39,010 bases of DNA from Discostella pseudostelligera (lineage: Eukaryota; Bacillariophyta; Thalassiosirophyceae; Thalassiosirales; Thalassiosiraceae): positions 1 to 39,010 of the forward strand of contig JALLBK010000412.1 in assembly GCA_036940085.1 (NCBI GenBank). The letters run 5' to 3'. The position numbers and the translations under genes are program-made. Positions 7,827 to 19,767 of this stretch are shown here, one piece after another (positions within the stretch are counted from its first letter, which is position 1; each line of letters starts with the position of its first letter). The notes beneath the pieces are model-generated. The model did no database searches and was not told the origin of the DNA. It saw only the letters and a list, made by a program, of their open reading frames with translations.

Positions 7827-10370
7827 TCATTCCATCAGGCTCCTGAGTACATGGCATGGTGGGATTAATACTCCATCTTCATCAGACCGTGCCTCGCAAG
7901 CATAAGTACTCATCATTACTGATGCCTCATCAGACTTTATTGCGTCATCTTCCCCATGATCACGATCCTCCCAATAGTCTACACCATCCTCTCGAATACT
8001 ATCCGACTGCCGCGTCATGACTACCGCCGACCGATTAGATGGATAACTCACTCTTGAACAACCGTTTCCATCATTTTCCCTGCCCACATGATCAAGCTTT
8101 GATCCGAAGACAAAGGAATCATTCGTTCTACCAGGATTGCACATTCTACTGATGCTATCCTCACTTTTAACGCTGATAGGAGCAGACTTCATCAATACGT
8201 ACATGGTCGATATGCCCGTCTCGCCGCCCTCCTTTTCAACTATTGGCAAACCCGCATTACGGCAAAAGTCAATCGCCCTCTTTAAGGCATCTTCTACTGT
8301 TCCTCCTTCATCACCTTTATCGTTTGTCGTGGGTATGCCGGTGCCCAGTCGTAACAACCTAGCTATATCCATTGCCGACACAGCCTCTCCCTTCCCAAAC
8401 GCGTGGTTGTATCGGCGAAGTTGTCCGAGCCGTACCAAATTCAAGGAGTGTGAGGCGCAACATCTAGCAAGGACGAGGAAGCGCGCATGATCGGACTGTG
8501 CATCGCCATTCTCCTCCTGGTGACCTTTGGCGGTAGGAGCAGCATCGAGAGCGACGGGTCCAGCCTCCAACAGTGCAAAGTAACGTTGATAGTCCCCATT
8601 CTGCGCAGCAGAAGCTAATTCCACCGCCCACTTCCATCGCGGATATTCCTCAAAGGACCCACCTTGGTCACAACTCTGTGACGACATCATCAACAACATT
8701 GCACCCCAGCCACTTCCGCCATCTTCCATTAATGATGACATGGCAGCTCCTCCTCCGCCAATTCCTCCTTCTTCAGATGATGACTCATACAACGTTCTCT
8801 CCTCCGAGTACAATACCGCAGATGAGTGGAGTATGGCAGCATACGCCATGATCTCATCCCGAGTTCGTATCTCCATATTGTACGACTCAGATCGTTCTTT
8901 CTGTTCCCGTTGCCTCCGAAGTCGCCATCGTCGTTGCTCTATGCTCTCATCGCCCGATACTAATTCATCTCCGTCGGGATCATGGTAATCCTCATACAGT
9001 TGACCCGATAATTCACGATATGAAGCCATCGCCGTTCTCAATGCTCGAACGCCAAATGTTTTTTCATACTTTTCCAATGGTAGATCCGAGAGGAGGTACG
9101 AGGCCAGGATGTTATATCGGACCATGCATGCTTGCATTTTCCTCGCAGTTTGATTTGTTTCAAATAATTGTTGTTGTTGTAGCTGCCGCTGGTGGTGATT
9201 AATGGTGTCTTGTGTAGGATGATTTCCAAGCAAGGTGACCAAATCTTTCTGTACGGCACGTAGTCGATCATCAATGAATGATACCGTTTCGGCCAGTGAA
9301 AATAATGGTCCATCATCGTTGTGATCATTCTCATTATCATCATCCTCTCCCCAAATCGAAATCTCGTTTGGATCACTGGCATCATTCGTAGAATTATCAT
9401 TGTCTAACGGGCTAAGAGGCGGAGGTCTCTGATGGACAAAAATGTATTTTAGCAAGTAATCCACCGTAGTCTTCAGCATATCCATCGACCGATATCCATC
9501 ATCATAATTGGTAGAAGTATTATCTGACAATGTTCCACCACCTGCCGCCGATCGACGATATTTCTTAACAATGCGATGTGGATCAAATGTTGGTCGATGA
9601 TCACGGCTATATCGTCGTTGCAATTCAACTTCATTCTTTCGATGCTTCTGCTGCTGATGATGTTGTAGTCGTAATGATTTCAGGTGCGTATGAGAGTATT
9701 CAAACGGCGATAACTCGGAATATTGTGCACGATCGTTGGCTTCGGATTGGGAACACATGTAGTATGGCGGTATTGAGTTAAATAATTCATCGTCAGGTAG
9801 TTGTTGTTGAGTTGAAAGATGTTGCAGAGTTGTTAATTTTGTTTTGATGATTGGAGTGGTTTCTATTGAATTGATGGATGTAACCTTGGTGGTGGATGAA
9901 GCGTCATTGTCGTTCGGTGCTTGGGCAATTATTGATTGGTTCCCCTCCAGTGGACGTGTTGTTGTTGTTGTTGTTGTTGTNTTCCCCTCCAGTGGACGTG
10001 TTGTTGTTGTTGTTGTTGTTGTCGTTAATGTGAGAGATGACATACTTTTCGCCATGCAATCATCCACAACATCAGAGGTTGCACACTTGTCGTCTCCAAC
10101 ATTGAGAATATAGCGCTCAATACGCCGTCCCAAAGAAGATGGTGCAGAGGTGGCGGAGCCTGTCGACTTCGCAGCGGCTGCCAGTGACGATGTTCTGCCG
10201 CCGGCATCAGTTTGTGGTCGAGATGAACTACTGATGATGTTGGCATTTGTATTGCTAGCAGCAGCACGACCCAGCGACGAGGGACGAGATTGAGTTGATG
10301 CAGGGTCAATGCTACTGCTACCATCGGTCGTCGTCGCTTTCAAGCGGGCTAGTAAAGAGGAGGGCGCCAT
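7827..10370 (-). CDS. SAC3/GANP-domain protein (SAC3D1-like)
   Basis: A single-exon ORF of about 847 codons. SAC3/GANP proteins are scaffolds of TREX-2-like complexes in mRNA export and related nuclear or centrosomal roles. The N-terminal 200 residues are Ser/Thr-rich with poly-Thr. The family signature begins near residue 203 with MCSQSEANDRAQYSELSPFE, equivalent to the MCP-x-x-E-x-x-x-R start of SAC3 domains. It continues with KSLRL, DMLKTTVDYLLKYI, FIDDRLRAVQKDL, a Gln-rich insert, ACMVRYNILASYLL, an alpha-helical region with ...DEIMAYAAILHS, and RWKWAVELASAAQNGDYQRYFALLEAG with a winged-helix-like end (SAMDIARLLRLG). The C-terminal 170 residues are polar and unrelated. The domain order and the lack of yeast Sac3-type extensions fit SAC3D1/SHD1 best. 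I chose the ATG at 10370; the frame opens further upstream to 10487, but that stretch only translates the G-box repeat. An N at 9981 with duplicated flanks adds about 14 suspect residues. Gene symbol left blank because orthology is not certain. Confidence 0.8.
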   Translation of the reverse strand: MAPSSLLARLKATTTDGSSSIDPASTQSRPSSLGRAAASNTNANIISSSSRPQTDAGGRTSSLAAAAKSTGSATSAPSSLGRRIERYILNVGDDKCATSDVVDDCMAKSMSSLTLTTTTTTTTTRPLEGXTTTTTTTTRPLEGNQSIIAQAPNDNDASSTTKVTSINSIETTPIIKTKLTTLQHLSTQQQLPDDELFNSIPPYYMCSQSEANDRAQYSELSPFEYSHTHLKSLRLQHHQQQKHRKNEVELQRRYSRDHRPTFDPHRIVKKYRRSAAGGGTLSDNTSTNYDDGYRSMDMLKTTVDYLLKYIFVHQRPPPLSPLDNDNSTNDASDPNEISIWGEDDDNENDHNDDGPLFSLAETVSFIDDRLRAVQKDLVTLLGNHPTQDTINHHQRQLQQQQLFETNQTARKMQACMVRYNILASYLLSDLPLEKYEKTFGVRALRTAMASYRELSGQLYEDYHDPDGDELVSGDESIEQRRWRLRRQREQKERSESYNMEIRTRDEIMAYAAILHSSAVLYSEERTLYESSSEEGGIGGGGAAMSSLMEDGGSGWGAMLLMMSSQSCDQGGSFEEYPRWKWAVELASAAQNGDYQRYFALLEAGPVALDAAPTAKGHQEENGDAQSDHARFLVLARCCASHSLNLVRLGQLRRYNHAFGKGEAVSAMDIARLLRLGTGIPTTNDKGDEGGTVEDALKRAIDFCRNAGLPIVEKEGGETGISTMYVLMKSAPISVKSEDSISRMCNPGRTNDSFVFGSKLDHVGRENDGNGCSRVSYPSNRSAVVMTRQSDSIREDGVDYWEDRDHGEDDAIKSDEASVMMSTYACEARSDEDGVLIPPCHVLRSLME
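9940..10022. repeat. Identical 41-bp copies flanking a single N (assembly join)
   Basis: Bases 9940-9980 and 9982-10022 are identical 41-mers, each made of a TTCCCCTCCAGTGGACGTG core and a GTT run. The only ambiguous base of the window (9981) separates them. This is the pattern left when two contig ends that overlap are abutted instead of merged. It lies inside the SAC3-like coding sequence, where the 42-bp unit is a multiple of three and so keeps the frame open. Confidence 0.85.
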
Positions 10371-10430
10371 GGTGTCGGGGAACGGAGAGTTGGGAGTGGG
10401 AGACTGGAGGGTTCTTTGTGGCAGTTTTGG

Positions 10431-10562
10431 CCACGTGGCAGGTGCATCTTGAGCCAGATATTCCACGTGGCAGGGAGTCAAGTGCATTCCACGTGGCAGA
10501 ATGTGTCACATGGTGCATTCCACGTGGCATGTAGGGTGAGTCGAGGTGCATCCCACGCGTGG
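10431..10562. promoter_or_regulatory. Array of G-box palindromes upstream of the SAC3-like gene
   Basis: CCACGTGG occurs at 10431-10438, 10463-10470, 10489-10496 and 10520-10527, and the related palindrome CCACGCGTGG at 10553-10562. Start-to-start spacings are 32, 26, 31 and 33 bp, and most copies are embedded in a longer degenerate word, GTGCATTCCACGTGGCAG. CACGTG is the core recognition site of bHLH and bZIP factors. The array begins about 60 bp upstream of the SAC3-like ATG on the minus strand, an ideal promoter position. Confidence 0.7.
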
Positions 10563-10755
10563 CAGGAAGTCACGAGAAGTAGCCGTTCATTGCTCGGGAG
10601 CTTGCTCAGGCAGGAGCCAAGGTAGCGTCACTGATTTCGATGAACAAAGTCATTGGCAAGTCGCCTTATCATTACCCTTCCCAATTCCGTTCCATAACGA
10701 GCTTTGCACAGTCTCGGCCTCTGTCTCATTCACCCTGAACTCACTGACCCACTTC

Positions 10756-12258
10756 CTACCGAACCTTCTTCCTCTCTTCATCCTCGGCATTGAGTCTCAA
10801 CTCCTGCATATTCTCAATCATATCTTCCAAAAAATCAAGATAGACCTTCTTATCAAAACTTCCCATGAAAAAATTACAAGACAAGTTCACCTCCAACAAA
10901 CAGATCGGCAATTTCTCATCGGAGCTACAAACCACATCCCAACCCACCAATGGTACATCCGGACATAGCTTCGCATGCGATTCCTCCACAAGCGATAACA
11001 TCTCATGTATATTCGGAACAACCTCTCCAGTCAATGGAATATTCCCATCGGGATGATGGGTTAATCCGACATGGGTACTCCTCCATGGACAACGGAACCA
11101 TTCCGTGAGTATTCCCAATCGATACCAATGCGAGTTGGTCGATCCATGCAGTACTGATCCGGTAGTGACATCAATATCGAACATGATAGCGACATGATCG
11201 GTGGATGCACCAGCACGTCCAGCACGAAAGACACAACTCAGTGCGGTGACTTCCTTTCCACTTCCTCCTCCTCCTCCTCCTCCTCCTCCTCCTCCCTTCC
11301 GCTTGGTACCAGCAGCCTCCATTAGCGCCCCCCTTGATTGTGTAATAACTCGAAACGTACTCAATGGTGCATTCTTTGGTAAATGATCCGTAACCCACCT
11401 ACCATTACTAATCCGTTCTTGTATAATCCAATCTCCACCATCACATGCATTATGATAAAAGTGTATGCCCATCCCACCTTCTTCATTCCGATGTTTTACC
11501 ACAATTCCTGGTGTGGTGAGGTAGGGACTTACTGGCACACCCTGCTTGGTACCCTCCACTAGGAAAGTCCATTTATTCTCCATAGTGTATCCCTCGGGAA
11601 TATTGTGCAGATAGGAATGCAATGCAGCAATTTTCGAATTGAGACGCCATAGACTAAACCAATCATCCGGTGCCAATAATCGAGTAGAATATTCGTTTAC
11701 TATACTGGACATAGATGCACCGCTACCCTCCTTCTTCGTTTTCATGTAAAGATGTATGGCAGCCAACAAACTAACAATGGGATAAATGACACATACTAAA
11801 AAGAAGGCAGTTGGTCGATTAATGACCATGTACGATAAAGGAACGCCCGTGCCAGGAATGGCCACATTGGAGAGATTATCGAGTAAATCAAGACGGTAGG
11901 AGGATTTGCGATAATGTGGCTTATGGTAGAGATAGAATTCAGATGCGAGGGCATAAAGATGGATGCGTACATTTTGGTAGAATAGGATTGTGGCTGGATG
12001 GTTGCTTTTGTCGGGTGGTGGACGGAGGTAGGCGGGGGTGGTGGTGCTGTTGCTGCTGCTGTTGACAACGGAGGAAGATGGGCGGAGGTAGGGCGAGGTC
12101 CGACCATGGCCAGCGAGGTAGTAGAAAAATCCATGGTAGAATGTAAGAGTGGTGGCAGCTAGTTGGAACGGGAGGGTGATGGCTTGGCCCATTGTTGGTG
12201 TCTGTATCGGAGAGATTATCCAAAGCGGAAGTCGAAACATCAAACATGATGACATCAC
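10756..12258 (-). CDS. Membrane-anchored ATP-grasp protein (sugar-transfer-associated type)
   Basis: Single-exon ORF of 500 codons. ATP-grasp enzymes join a carboxylate to a nucleophile using ATP; the sugar-transfer-associated branch (ATPgrasp_ST) is found with polysaccharide biosynthesis. Visible features are a hydrophobic N-terminal segment, another at about residues 150-170 (FFLVCVIYPIVSLLAAIHLY), and TFLVEGTKQGVPVSPYLTT near residue 230. DWIIQERISNGRWV and LSTFRVITQSR follow, the latter matching the family's TLRI-T strand, then STDHVAIMFDIDVTTGSVL, GWDVV and finally LLEVNLSC near residue 463, the E-x-N metal-binding end of the fold. A poly-Gly run encoded by a TCC/GGA repeat interrupts the domain in a likely loop. 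The frame opens at 12258, but the Met at 12192 (MGQAITLPF) is an equally good start. The substrate is unknown; membrane anchoring suggests a Golgi or ER-face enzyme, which is inference. Confidence 0.72.
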   Translation of the reverse strand: MMSSCLMFRLPLWIISPIQTPTMGQAITLPFQLAATTLTFYHGFFYYLAGHGRTSPYLRPSSSVVNSSSNSTTTPAYLRPPPDKSNHPATILFYQNVRIHLYALASEFYLYHKPHYRKSSYRLDLLDNLSNVAIPGTGVPLSYMVINRPTAFFLVCVIYPIVSLLAAIHLYMKTKKEGSGASMSSIVNEYSTRLLAPDDWFSLWRLNSKIAALHSYLHNIPEGYTMENKWTFLVEGTKQGVPVSPYLTTPGIVVKHRNEEGGMGIHFYHNACDGGDWIIQERISNGRWVTDHLPKNAPLSTFRVITQSRGALMEAAGTKRKGGGGGGGGGGGSGKEVTALSCVFRAGRAGASTDHVAIMFDIDVTTGSVLHGSTNSHWYRLGILTEWFRCPWRSTHVGLTHHPDGNIPLTGEVVPNIHEMLSLVEESHAKLCPDVPLVGWDVVCSSDEKLPICLLEVNLSCNFFMGSFDKKVYLDFLEDMIENMQELRLNAEDEERKKVR

Positions 12259-12680
12259 AGTGGAGTTTGCTTGATGGATGATGGGAGGAGATTTGGCGGG
12301 AAAACCGAGCGGTGATTTCCCGCCATCTTTCGAGCAATGGACAGACGAGACAACTCATCAGCCATACCATTCCATCCAGCCAATGACCATGATGCCGCTG
12401 CTTCCACCATCATTAGATGCTATCAGATGTTTGGGAGGCGCTCCAACCATTATTTTCACAATACATATCGTCTAATGTTACGTAGCACTACTTGTCTTAG
12501 CTAGCACGGTCCAGAACTGATGACACGCCACGATCCTCGCGATCATAGTACTCATTGCTCTCATGCTGATGGGTCAATTCTTCAACACTTGATCGATCAA
12601 CACGTAATGCTTGTTTGTTTGTTCGTCTATAAAATTGAAATCAGGTGCGAACTCTCCATACACTGCTTGTCCATTAAGGT
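12259..12680. promoter_or_regulatory. Promoter region with an inverted pair of GGCGGGAAA / TTCCCGCC
   Basis: No gene is supported in these 422 bases. GGCGGGAAAA at 12295-12304 and TTTCCCGCCATCTTT at 12316-12330 form an inverted pair 37 bp upstream of the ATP-grasp ORF. The rest, up to the stop of the Gly-rich gene at 12681, shows no structure I can interpret beyond a TTGTT run near 12615. Confidence 0.45.
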
Positions 12681-13586
12681 CTAAGGTCCCATGCGCCCTT
12701 GATATCCACCGCTATATCCGCCACCATCGTATCCACCTCCACGATGCTGCTGTTGTCGCTGTTGTCTCTCGAACATTTCATATTCCATCATCATCATGTC
12801 GTATTCGTCATGATCAAAGTTTCCATATCCTCCGCCTCCTCCAGCACTACCACCTCGTTCCATCATGCGATCATTCATCATCATGGCATCATATTCGTGT
12901 TGCATACCACGGCCTCGTCCACCCATTCCACCTCCACCACCATTCCCACTACCGTACATGGCACCACGACGATCATATCCTACCCCGTTCCTACTGGAAT
13001 AGTCAAATCCACCCATGGTAGTGTCTACCTTGACAGGATTGTTTCGACCTCCGCCAACACCAACACCTCCTCGACCTCCTCCCATCGGTCCAGGCATGCC
13101 ACCTCCATAATAATAACCCACATCCTGACCCATCATTCCATAAGGACCCATTCTAGGATCATATCTACCGCCGCCACCACCACTCATTCCACCGTAGTAG
13201 TCGAAGTCGTAGGAAGGATCATACCCACCACCACCGCGTGGGCCGCCACCTCCACCACCGCCCTGCATCATAGGATTTCCTCCTCCACCTCCTCCTACAG
13301 GTAGTCCACCACCAAAATACTGTTGTGGTCCTTGATTCATCATCATCGTCATTCTCCTCGCTGCCGCCTCGTCGCCGCTGCTGCCGACACCGACGCCAGG
13401 TGGACCAACGAAAGATGGACCACCAGGATTGTTAATACCGTTGTTTCCAACACCGCTACCACTGCCACCGTTGCCAGCAGAGGGGCCATTGCTGCGATTA
13501 TTGTAATCAGGATAGAGTGCCATGTCTCGCAAGGAGGCGTGCAGTACCGACGATGTCGATGCCGATGCCGATATCTTGCTTACTGC

Positions 13587-13622
<36 letters not shown>

Positions 13623-13703
13623 TTGGAATGCCAATGACACAGACGACGGGGCGGCGACCACCACCGCGGCAAGGAAGATGGGAGGACGAGAGAAAATCAG
13701 CAT
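12681..13703 (-). CDS. Gly/Met/Tyr-rich protein with plastid-type presequence
   Basis: Single exon, 340 residues. The N terminus (MLIFSRPPIFLAAVVVAAPS) is a signal peptide. A likely cleavage site in SVSLA|FQSS puts Phe at +1, which in diatoms marks import into the plastid through four membranes. A Ser-rich transit-like stretch encoded by a GAC/GTC repeat follows. A short conserved-looking piece (LRDMALYPDYNNR) leads into about 270 residues dominated by Gly, with Met, Tyr, Arg and Asp: GGGGGYDPSYDFDYYGG, MMMNDRMMERGG, HDEYDMMMMEYEMFERQ. No RRM or other RNA-binding domain is visible. It could be a plastid RNA-granule or scaffold protein of low complexity, but no function is supported. It is transcribed divergently from the Nudix gene. 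Confidence 0.65.
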
Positions 13704-13914
13704 GGTAAGTATTGAGGTTGTCGTTGTAGAAGAATTGTGGCTGTATTGGAGCAGGAGAAGTACTTATGGTCAGTTAGCACCAACCAAACTTGTGTCACCA
13801 TCGCCATCGCAAAGATCGGCATCGGCATCGACAGCCGGCAGCCGGTACTACTTATCGTAGGTGGATATTGAGAGTTGATGGGTGTCAGCGATATCATTGT
13901 CGCCATATCTTCTC

Positions 13915-13984
13915 TTCCCGCCATTTTCACCAGATCTGTATCGCCAAACATTCGCCACCCACTACTTCCCGCCATTTTCGCCAC
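13915..13984. promoter_or_regulatory. Divergent promoter elements between Gly-rich and Nudix genes
   Basis: TTCCCGCCATTTTCACC at 13915-13931 and TTCCCGCCATTTTCGCCAC at 13966-13984 lie in the 583-bp gap between the two divergent start codons (13703 minus, 14287 plus). TCGCCAAACATTCGCCAC sits between them. The pair has the same two-copy arrangement as at 103-160 and 36389-36443. Confidence 0.6.
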
Positions 13985-14286
13985 ACAGAAGATTCCAAGT
14001 GGAAGTTGTTGTTGTTGGATGCTGGGTGCGATGTGTGATGTGTGCGATGCAGGATGCAGTCGATTAGTACTACCTATGATATTGCGGATTTGTTGAATTA
14101 TTGTTGCTGCGGAAGAAAGATTACCGTTGGGTGGAGCGCAAGAATAGAGTGGAGAGACTCTGAAGACTGGTAGATTTTGCCGCACGCATTGGCATTGGCC
14201 ATCGGTCGTCGGCATCGGGCAACGGAGGCCACAAAGTGGAAGTGGTTGCTCGTTCGAGTGCACGTCGGTACATCACGAGTCAAACA

Positions 14287-15236
14287 ATGTTTCAAACCAA
14301 TATCCCATTCCACGAGACTGGCAAATTCACATCGCACCGAACGTGAGTTATAGCGTAGTTTTTGTTATTCTATGGTATTGTTGCGTCGGCGTTCACACAT
14401 CTTTTTCATTCTTATCTCTGGATATCTACCACCAGATTCCTACCCGACAAAGAGTATGGAGTTGCTCTTGACAATTTAGTGAAGGGATGTTCGGACATGA
14501 TACTGGTACATCCCGATGGACAGCGTATATTTGTTGGGAAGCGATGTGTCCAGCGTGAGTTGACAACTGACGTTTCTCTCCTCCTCTACACTTACACTTA
14601 TACCCAAGCTCCACCACTTACATATCACTGCATTGCAATTCGCCCACATCCGGAATAAACAATACTATCTATTCAGCTCAACCAGATTGGTGGTTCATCG
14701 GTGGCCGAATCTTCCCCGGAGAAACACCCATTGAATGCGGCCAGCGCCTACTACGTCGTGAAATTGGTCTCACCATTGAATCTCATCGTTTCCAACCCAT
14801 ATGTGCACAATCATTTGTATTCAATATGCGACAACAAGAACCAGTCGAGCATGGTACAGCCGATGTACAATTATGTTATCGTGTCCAATTGCAATGTGAG
14901 GAAGAGGTTAATAAAGTGAAGATGGATCCGGAGGAATATACAGATGGATGTTGGAAGACGTATAATGAAGTATTGGATGGGAGATTTCATCCCGCATTGA
15001 AATATGCAGTGCGATGTTTGCTGGCGTCTCAAGCGTTGGATAAGATGGTAGAGTGCGAGGAACGGACTAAGAAGGATGACAATGGTGAGAGTGACGATGC
15101 GGAACTGGCAGCGTTAGCAAGAGAGTTTCTGAAGAGGAGGAGAGACGTGGATGATATGATGATGAATGAAAAGGGTGACTATGAACTGCACTCGAAGGAA
15201 TTAGATTATAGCGCTACGGTCACGTCCAGATTTTAG
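14287..15236 (+). CDS. Nudix hydrolase resembling GDP-mannose mannosyl hydrolase
   Basis: Three exons, 14287-14342, 14436-14554 and 14677-15236, encode 244 residues. Introns are 93 and 122 bp with GTGAGT donors, and the phases match. The Nudix fold shows MILVHPDGQRIFVGKR, then PDWWFIGGRIFPGETPIECGQRLLRREIGL at residues 61-90. Against the canonical box G-x5-E-x7-RE-U-x-EE-x-G-U the protein keeps Gly68, Glu74, Arg82 and Glu87 but has R-L-L-R-R-E instead of R-E-U-x-E-E. GDP-mannose mannosyl hydrolases (Gmm/NudD type) show the same R-L-x-x-x-E deviation and the same W-F-x-x-GGR-x-F-x-x-x-ET lead-in, so hydrolysis of a GDP-sugar at the sugar carbon is the best guess. The C-terminal 120 residues are helical, acidic and outside the domain. 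No in-frame ATG exists upstream before a stop at 14161. A nucleotide-sugar transporter lies immediately downstream, converging. Confidence 0.72.
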
Positions 15237-15411
15237 CACATGGATTATTCATTATCGTATAGTGTCCGTAACTGCATGAAGCCATGATGAATCTCTTTGT
15301 ACAGTATCTTTCTATGCGATTTGATATTTAGTACGCAGCCAAGCAGTCTGCAGAACCCACCTTCTTGTAGATCGGATTTGGAAGATGCGGTCTATTTCAG
15401 ATTGATTCTCT

Positions 15412-17023
15412 TCAGTGTCGTTTGGGACCATTTGTAAAATGCAACCAACTTCCAAGCAATACCAGCACTGTCCCCACCACCTGTTCACCCGTCAAATCGT
15501 CTCCCTCTATCGCAAACTGCAGTAATGCCGAGAAGACTAATCCCAACACCAATGCGAACCCCTTGATTACCGATCCTAAATGACGATGTACGAGGGCTGT
15601 GAGTAGACCAGCTGATGCCTTGGCCGATATTGGGAGAAGGGTGGAATATGTCCAATGTTGAAAGAAGTGCGTTGTTGTGGATGTAGATGTGTCGTTGTCG
15701 CTGGTCGATGATTTGTCATTATTTGCCCTCATCCTCCTTCTCCTGTTGGAGATACAATTTTTCACATATTCCATCCCCATGGAAAATGCCAAACATACCG
15801 CTGACAAGAACGATATCTCAATTGTGTAAAAGTATGCATCTCTATGCATCATCTTCCCACCACCGTCTCCTATTCCACCACCAACCTGCGTTTGTAGACT
15901 CCTTTGCGAGAATGCACCAGCCAGACCCGAGAGCAGTGTAGCACCAATACAGGGTAGAACACCCAATATCAGACGTCGATTGTAATCATATGCTCTATCA
16001 CTTTTCATTGCACCACTGCCACTGACTACATCTATAGTTTTCGTCTCCCTCGCAAACCAATCTTTCCAACTGTCCTGGAACACCATCGTACTTATCATCA
16101 ATATTCCCAAACTCAATACCTGCACTAAACTCTGCCGTTGTCCCAATACAAGATAACAACATAGTGCCGAACTTAATATCTTTAATTGTGTCAGGCCATT
16201 GTAGGTCACGGCATCTAAATTTTGATAGGATGTGTAGGTGAGTGTACCCTGAAGAGCGTAGAGTGCCGAGGGAATACCGGCGGCGAGGAGTGTGGATTGG
16301 AATGAGTAATTTTGGAGTTGATGTAAGAGTAGTGTCACAGTTGCTGCAAAGTTGGAAGAGAATGACTGCAATGGCGATGGCGCCACTAGTAATGACTCAT
16401 TGGATGTAGTAGCAGCTGCAGCATTGCAGTAGGTGGTGACAATCCAACCACCCACACCCAATCCCATCTTCACAATCTCTTCAACCAATGCCACCGATTG
16501 CTTGTTGGTTTGTGGATGAATGTATTTTTTGGACAGTCGGGGCATGATGGCGTAGTTGAATGCTAGTAGGAGAAGGTAGAGTAGTGAATGGGGTGTTAGA
16601 TGTGTGTTGTTGGAGTGATGGAGGGCGGAGGAGTAGACTGTGTATGTGCCGCCGATTATTGCGAGAGGTGCAACTTTTATTCATTTGGTTGATTGATTGT
16701 GTTTGTGCGGGTTGGTGATTTTGATCATTGTGGATAGCAGATAACGATGAAAGGTGAGTGAAGTGGAATGAACATATCGCACAACATGAACAATGACAAA
16801 ATGTACGTGGCCCCAACGCAAAACACATCGACGTACTCGCTCGAGACGGGCCTGACAATGCCCGTCTTCCAATAAGTTGATTTGGAAGCGATGATGCAAC
16901 ATAATTACACGATGGTGATGAAATATCTATCGGTTTTCGGCCGCCGGACGATGAATCGGTTTGTGCCTGTGCCGTATCGACACCGGCGGTAGTAGAAGTA
17001 GAAGAAGTCCGTCGTCGTCGCAT
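15412..17023 (-). CDS. Nucleotide-sugar transporter (SLC35A / UDP-galactose type)
   Basis: These antiporters bring UDP- or CMP-sugars into the Golgi or ER in exchange for NMP. The main exon (16673-15412) carries NYAIMPRLSKKYI, LYALQGTLTYTSYQNLDAVTYNGLTQLKIL (the family hallmark Q-L-K-I), LGQRQSLVQVLSLGILMI, LLSGLAGAFSQRSLQTQ, an IEISFLSAVCLAF helix after RDAYFYT, and AGLLTALVHRHLGSVIKGFA. About ten hydrophobic helices are present, with a Ser/Arg-rich cytosolic loop near 15700. Coding sequence continues upstream of the first Met of that frame (APLAIIGGTYTVYSSAL), so I add exon 1 at 17023-16837 through a 163-bp intron (GTACGT...AAAAG); the phases fit and give 482 residues. Exon 1 is a Ser/Arg-rich 62-residue extension, so the N terminus is the least certain part. 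Substrate specificity cannot be read. It is divergent from THIC. Confidence 0.85.
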
Positions 17024-17237
17024 ACTAATATGTTAATCTATGTGAAATCCCTGTCTCTCCTGCGGATTATTTTATTGATTGGATCACTACTGTTGAATGT
17101 GTGGTGTAGGTGGCAGCTATGGCTTGGCAAGCCTAAACTAAACATGGATACGGCGCTGGCACCATCGGCGGCAGCAGCAGCATCGTCACCGTCATACATT
17201 CGTCGTCGTCGGTCGTCGCCGTCGCTGTCGCCGGCAC

Positions 17238-17306
17238 TTCCCGCCATTTTCGCCACAATATTTATCGCCAATAAATGCGACCCTCTCTTCCCGCTATTTA
17301 TCGCCA
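17238..17306. promoter_or_regulatory. Divergent promoter elements between sugar transporter and THIC
   Basis: TTCCCGCCATTTTCGCCAC at 17238-17256 is the best copy in the window and is identical to the one at 13966. A second, weaker copy with TTCCCGCTATTTATCGCCA lies at about 17288-17306, followed by TTTTCGCCAA. TATCGCCAA also occurs between them. They sit in the 558-bp gap between the divergent starts at 17023 and 17582. Confidence 0.6.
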
Positions 17307-17533
17307 TATTTTCGCCAACCTCAACCTCACATTCGTCATCCTTCATCCTACGTCAGCCGAGGTGAACCATCTCCGAAATATTGATTCCTACGTAGGATAT
17401 TCGGTGGTGATGCTGACACACACATCACCCACTTTTGATGATGGCCGCAAGATTTCAGATTGCAAAGATCCAAAAGTCGGAGGTCCAAGACGTTCACCGC
17501 CGCCTTCGCCTATCCACAAATCAATACCAGTAG

Positions 17534-19607
<2,074 letters not shown>

Positions 19608-19767
19608 ATTTCACAACACGGATGGTGGTTTACTAGCGTGAAATGGATGTGGATTTGGAATGTAAGAGTGGTGGTTTTTGTCGGATTCCTATATCTCGAC
19701 AAGAGGCATGACAACATTCATTGATGAGATGGGTTTCATCGCCTATTTCCAATCGAGGGTTTACTTA

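Noticed and set aside
10371..10487. Longer N terminus for the SAC3-like protein from Met at 10487
   Set aside because: The added residues translate the G-box repeat region and look non-coding; MAPSSLLARL at 10370 is a better start.
17038..17365. Overlapping plus and minus ORFs in the transporter/THIC gap
   Set aside because: They coincide with the duplicated promoter elements and simple repeats; no family similarity on either strand.
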